In this document: piece by piece, positions 42,093-44,992 of the stretch
Numbering within the stretch: position 1 is the stretch's first letter
How the letters are laid out: every line of letters starts with the position of its first letter
Source: an uncultured Clostridia bacterium
GTDB lineage: Bacteria; Bacillota; Clostridia; Christensenellales; UBA1242
DNA: 44,992 nucleotides
Direction: 5' to 3'
Assembly: GCA_934757865.1 (NCBI GenBank)
Contig: CAKVLS010000009.1
Location: forward strand, 1-44,992
Notes under the pieces: model-generated
Databases searched by the model: none
What the model was told of the DNA's origin: nothing
What the model saw: only the letters and a program-made list of their open reading frames with translations
Position numbers and translations under genes: made by a program

Positions 42093-42108
42093 GCAAAATA
42101 TATTTTGC
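42093..42108. promoter_or_regulatory. perfect 16-bp palindrome upstream of the SDR-folD operon
   Basis: GCAAAATATATTTTGC is fully self-complementary. It lies about 70 bases upstream of the SDR start and before its likely promoter. It could be a regulator binding site; no T-run follows, so it is not a terminator. Confidence 0.35.
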
Positions 42109-42132
42109 CCCATGTCCTCAAAAAGTCTCATC

Positions 42133-42168
42133 AAAAAAGCCACTAGTTTTTTACTAATGGCTTTTAAT
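42133..42168 (-). terminator. rho-independent terminator
   Basis: On the minus strand AAAAGCCATTAGT pairs, with a G-T pair, with ACTAGTGGCTTTT around AAAAA and is followed by TT. It is 11 bases beyond the stop of the 156-residue gene. Confidence 0.75.
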
Positions 42169-42178
42169 TTTTTGATGA

Positions 42179-42649
42179 TTATTGATTAAGGTCTTCACCA
42201 GATTTTGTAATCATATTTTCGTTTTGATTTTGAACTCTTTCAGTTTGGTAGAAAGTATGTCCTTCTACCTCAGCTTTTGTAGTTTCGCCCTCGAAGTGAT
42301 ATAGCTCAGCTAGGTCGCTCTCTGGAGTAGAAGAAATGTAGCTGTCTACGCTAAAGTTGTTCTTTTCGCAAGTTTTGATAACCTTGTTCATAGCGATAAC
42401 TGCGTTGGCTTTTTTACCTTTTGAGCTGTTTACTGCGTCCATAGAAATTACTGGGCAAAGCACTTGAGCACTTCTGTCTTTGTTTAGCATAAAGTAAACT
42501 GTGCAAACAGAAAATTTTTGTTCCTCGCTTAAAGATTCAAAAAGTTCTAAGCTCATCAAGGATCCTGTATGACCAAATGCCTCAAATATTTTTTTGTAAA
42601 CTAAATTGTCTTTTTCGCGGCTTGTTAATTCGTAACTAATTTTTGCCAT
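42179..42649 (-). CDS. orphan soluble protein, unknown function
   Basis: 156 residues from ATG at 42649 (GGGAGGA upstream at eight bases; an earlier TTG at 42667 would place that site inside the gene). No signal peptide, helix anchor or known motif is visible. The sequence is mixed alpha/beta: SREKDNLVYKKIFEAFGHTG near 10-29, then VCTVYFMLNKDRSAQVLCPV (about 48-67), which looks like two strands, then helix KANAVIAMNKVIKTCEKNNF, and a polar, Gln/Asn/Glu-rich C-terminal tail. It has a good promoter and terminator of its own, so it is likely a real gene. I cannot name its family. Confidence 0.75.
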   Translation of the reverse strand: MAKISYELTSREKDNLVYKKIFEAFGHTGSLMSLELFESLSEEQKFSVCTVYFMLNKDRSAQVLCPVISMDAVNSSKGKKANAVIAMNKVIKTCEKNNFSVDSYISSTPESDLAELYHFEGETTKAEVEGHTFYQTERVQNQNENMITKSGEDLNQ

Positions 42650-42683
42650 ATAAGTATCCTCCCTCAAATAAAATTCTATTTTA

Positions 42684-42711
42684 AGTATACCAAACTAATT
42701 TTGGCTGTCAA
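42684..42711 (-). promoter_or_regulatory. sigma-A promoter for the orphan gene
   Basis: Minus strand: perfect TTGACA (42711-42706), 16 bases ending TGG, and TATACT (42689-42684). This is an extended -10. The predicted leader is about 27 bases. Confidence 0.8.
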
Positions 42712-42772
42712 CCCCCAAATTATTTGATTTTTTGCCTCAAAAAATGTTAATATCAAGTAAGAGGTAGACAAA

Positions 42773-43984
42773 ATGCAGCTCAAACTATTACAAACTTATA
42801 GGATACTATCAAATTTTGCTATAAGTCTAATTATGGAGTTTATTCCTTTTATAATTTTAGGCTATATGCTCCCTAAGCATTCACTAAGTTATTCGCTCAC
42901 TATGATGTTTATTTTTTGGACGGCTCAAAACTTATTCTTAGTAATTTTTAACAAACTTTTCCAAAAACTTTATACCACTAAACCTCAGATATTTTTGCTA
43001 CTTAGAATAGTCCCTATTATTTGTTGTGAAATTTGCATTTTGTTTTTGTACACTAATAACATATTTTTGATACTTTTGACTGCTGTATTTAGCGGACTAG
43101 AAAATTCATTCAACTACCAACCAATAGATATTATTTGGAACTTTGTTTCGGAGGGTACTGACGAACGCAAACTTGCATTCACTAGCTTTTTGGACCAAAT
43201 GGGCTGGCTTATTGCGGGTATTGTGGGTGGAGCTTTTCTTGACTATATTCCGCATTGGATAGTTGTTGCATTTAGCTTAACACTTTTTGTAGCTAGCGCC
43301 GTGCCTATTTTTATATTTTACTTTAAGTTTCGCAAAACCCCATACTTTAATGCCGATTACATATCTAGCATAGCGCAGAGAGAAGCGGAAAACCAAAAGT
43401 TAAAAAAGATGCAAAAATCTTTTATAAAAGAGCACTTTATAACCTTTGTGCTTATAGCACCTACTTGGTATATATTTTATTATTTGACCAGTGCCACACT
43501 ATATCTTAGCACGGGTAGTTTCTTTATAACCGGAACAGTTACAAGTATATACGATGGACTTTATGGCTTTGCGTGCCTATATTGCGGAAAGTTTTTAACC
43601 AAAGTTGATGGCAAAAAATATGCTTGTATGGTCGCAATATATATGTGCATTGTTATGCTGGTCATTTACTTTGTCCCTAATCTTATAGTTCGTATTGCTG
43701 TCTTTGAGAGCGTTGCATTTGTTCAACCTGTTCTTAATATGTACAAGTATCACAATTTCTTAGACAAAGCAAGAATATTAGGACTCGGCAACAATGTTGT
43801 TCTTAACCAAACTAATGCCACCATATCATCTAACGCTATCTGCTATACAGTAGGTGCGATAGGCGGTATGTTACCAGTAGTAATATTTTCGGTATGTATG
43901 GCGCTGGTGGGCTCAGTAGCATTATCACGGCTAGACTCCAAACTTAACAAAGACTTAGTTGACTTTTTGAGCGGGAATGACTGA
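42773..43984 (+). CDS. MFS-like multi-pass membrane protein
   Basis: 403 residues with about eleven or twelve hydrophobic helices, no signal peptide and short loops. A basic central loop (about 190-225, YISSIAQREAENQKLKKMQKS) divides the protein into two halves of similar size, as in major facilitator transporters. The family's usual G-x-x-x-D-R-x-G-R-R loop is not evident; E-G-T-D-E-R-K-L lies in the first half. The substrate is unknown. ATG follows GAGGTAGACAAA; the stop is TGA, one of the few in this window. There is no obvious terminator before the next gene, 116 bases downstream. Confidence 0.7.
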   Translation: MQLKLLQTYRILSNFAISLIMEFIPFIILGYMLPKHSLSYSLTMMFIFWTAQNLFLVIFNKLFQKLYTTKPQIFLLLRIVPIICCEICILFLYTNNIFLILLTAVFSGLENSFNYQPIDIIWNFVSEGTDERKLAFTSFLDQMGWLIAGIVGGAFLDYIPHWIVVAFSLTLFVASAVPIFIFYFKFRKTPYFNADYISSIAQREAENQKLKKMQKSFIKEHFITFVLIAPTWYIFYYLTSATLYLSTGSFFITGTVTSIYDGLYGFACLYCGKFLTKVDGKKYACMVAIYMCIVMLVIYFVPNLIVRIAVFESVAFVQPVLNMYKYHNFLDKARILGLGNNVVLNQTNATISSNAICYTVGAIGGMLPVVIFSVCMALVGSVALSRLDSKLNKDLVDFLSGND

Positions 43985-44100
43985 TAAAAACAAAATAAAA
44001 AAATACTCATAAAGTAAAAATTGGTATGCTAAAGAATATTTTTTGGTTATACATTACTTTTAGGTTAAATTATTAAATAAAAATTAAATGAGGTAAAAAT

Positions 44101-44865
44101 ATGTGGTTTTTTGAACAGGGTAACCCATGCGGGTGGTTTTCTTGGCAACACTTATTAGTATGTGGCATAGCTTGGGCTTTGCTTATATTTTTTGCAATTT
44201 TCTTTGGAATAAGAGATAGAAAACATTTTGTGACTTTATCTCACAATAAATTTTTAATTGCATGTGCTATTTTAATATGGGTTGGTGAGCTTTCCAAATA
44301 TATAGTAGTTATTGTATTCCGAGGTTTTTCTGCAATGCTGGAAGTTTTACCATTATTTTTGTGTAGTCTACAATTATTCACACTTCCGCTTATTTGTATA
44401 ACTCGAGGCAACTTCCAAAAATCAATGGCGGACTTAACATTTGTGTTTGGTGTGGTTGGAGCTATTTCTGGAACATTTATAGGCACAGAGTTTACACATA
44501 ATTATGCTTTTAGTTTTTTCCCACTTGTTAGTGTTTTTACTCATTCGGTTTCTGGGTGTGCTAGCCTATATATAGGCATAGCAAAACTTTTTACTTTATC
44601 AAAAGAGACTGTTTGGATCACACCATTGACACTATCTATTTTTAGTTGTTTTGCATGGATAGGTTCAGCATACACTCCTCAGAACTATATGTTTTTACAA
44701 AATGCCGACGGGACACCTTTTGCTATCTTATATAACATCTTTAACGGAAATAAAATTTTATACCCAATATCAATTATTATTTTGCAAATCTTATTTTTGT
44801 TATTTTTCTATATTGTTGTATATTTAATAAGAAAATGTATTCAAAGAAAGAAGTCAAAAGTATAA
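44101..44865 (+). CDS. YwaF-like (TIGR02206/TMEM164-type) membrane protein
   Basis: 254 residues with about seven helices. The pattern follows the YwaF family: an N-terminal W-x-H-L segment (SWQHLLVCGIAW), a helix with GELSKYIVVIVFRG, the segment LEVLPLFLCSLQLFTLPL, where the family often has P-L-H-L-C and His is here Phe while Cys is kept, then FFPLVSVFTHSVSG with a conserved His. TMEM164, a eukaryotic relative, is reported to be an acyltransferase using Cys and His, so a lipid-related role is conceivable but unproven. ATG follows GAGG. A strong terminator follows. Confidence 0.7.
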   Translation: MWFFEQGNPCGWFSWQHLLVCGIAWALLIFFAIFFGIRDRKHFVTLSHNKFLIACAILIWVGELSKYIVVIVFRGFSAMLEVLPLFLCSLQLFTLPLICITRGNFQKSMADLTFVFGVVGAISGTFIGTEFTHNYAFSFFPLVSVFTHSVSGCASLYIGIAKLFTLSKETVWITPLTLSIFSCFAWIGSAYTPQNYMFLQNADGTPFAILYNIFNGNKILYPISIIILQILFLLFFYIVVYLIRKCIQRKKSKV

Positions 44866-44868
44866 ACC

Positions 44869-44899
44869 AAAAAGCCCTAAATAATTTTAGGGCTTTTTT
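44869..44899. terminator. bidirectional rho-independent terminator
   Basis: AAAAGCCCTAAA pairs with TTTAGGGCTTTT around a short AT loop, with T-runs both ways. It separates the YwaF-like gene from the cut gene on the minus strand. Confidence 0.85.
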
Positions 44900-44916
44900 A
44901 TTTTCCATAATATTAT

Positions 44917-44992
44917 TTACACTTCGTTTGCTTTTTCGATGGCTTTTGCTTTGCGTTTGCTAGATAATAGATATATGATGACACTTATAACT
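44917..44992 (-). CDS. C-terminal end of a membrane protein, cut by the window edge
   Basis: The minus strand is open from the window edge to TAA at 44919-44917 and gives 24 residues: a hydrophobic stretch (VISVIIYLL) followed by a basic tail (SKRKAKAIEKANEV). This fits the end of a last transmembrane helix. A terminator follows. Nothing more can be said of its identity. Confidence 0.5.
   Translation of the reverse strand, partial: VISVIIYLLSSKRKAKAIEKANEV

Noticed and set aside
42022..42096. Longer N-terminus for the SDR protein
   Set aside because: There is no ribosome site, and the cofactor loop has its normal distance from the ATG at 42021.

Overview
This window is AT-rich bacterial DNA using the standard code: tgg is Trp, and TGA is used as a stop, for example at 43984. 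Rho-independent hairpins with T-runs follow most transcription units. Start sites are mostly AGGAG-type, and the promoters read as sigma-A (TTGACA-17-TATAAT). The gene set (HU, Tex, DegV, DUF951, VanZ-like and YwaF-like proteins, a giant MBG-repeat lipoprotein and a collagen-like protein) points to an uncultured low-GC Bacillota, probably a gut Clostridia-type lineage. That assignment is inference. I see no phage, insertion sequence or CRISPR array.

Layout. 1-484: two truncated, diverged copies of the 5' half of a tRNA-Arg around a hairpin-rich spacer. 485-5073 (+): a 53-residue membrane peptide with a 306-residue membrane-anchored protein, a fused ABC ATPase-FtsX permease, and a VanZ-like protein. 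5311-7021 (-): an operon of two GNAT acetyltransferases around a frameshifted YhhN-like gene. 7282-8441 (-): MscL and a MutT/MTH1-like Nudix hydrolase. 8688-10012 (-): an MBL-fold hydrolase and a collagen-like surface protein. 10208-10732 (+): GrpB. 10797-11486 (-): a YgjV-like membrane protein, preceded by a roughly 276-nt segment that looks like a structured RNA. 11943-14295 (-): trpS, then an alkaline phosphatase directly behind a tRNA-Arg(CCG). 14467-17458 (+): an orphan acidic protein, a PHP phosphoesterase with a predicted leaderless mRNA, DUF951 and signal peptidase I. 17798-18900 (-): smr and radC. 19048 (+): HU.

19425-33113 (-): one 13.7-kb gene for a 4,562-residue lipoprotein, made of one Ig-like domain and several dozen MBG-type repeats. 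It occupies about 30% of the window. 33430-35583 (+): Tex. 35783-36634 (-): DegV. 36855-39681 (+): a tightly overlapping operon of a membrane-bound XRE regulator, D-aminoacyl-tRNA deacylase and methionyl-tRNA synthetase. 39804 (+): a small two-helix membrane protein with its own strong promoter and terminator. 40310-42021 (-): an SDR oxidoreductase and folD. 42179-42649 (-): an orphan. 42773-44865 (+): an MFS-like transporter and a YwaF-like membrane protein. 44917-end (-): the C-terminus of a cut gene.

Housekeeping functions (aminoacylation and its proofreading, one-carbon metabolism, DNA repair, nucleoid structure, secretion) are mixed with envelope functions. The most interesting signals are not protein families. 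They are the candidate structured RNA at 11531-11806, the tRNA placed as the 5' leader of the phosphatase, two promoters whose predicted start is the A of an ATG, and several 11-15-nt leaders that begin at the Shine-Dalgarno sequence.
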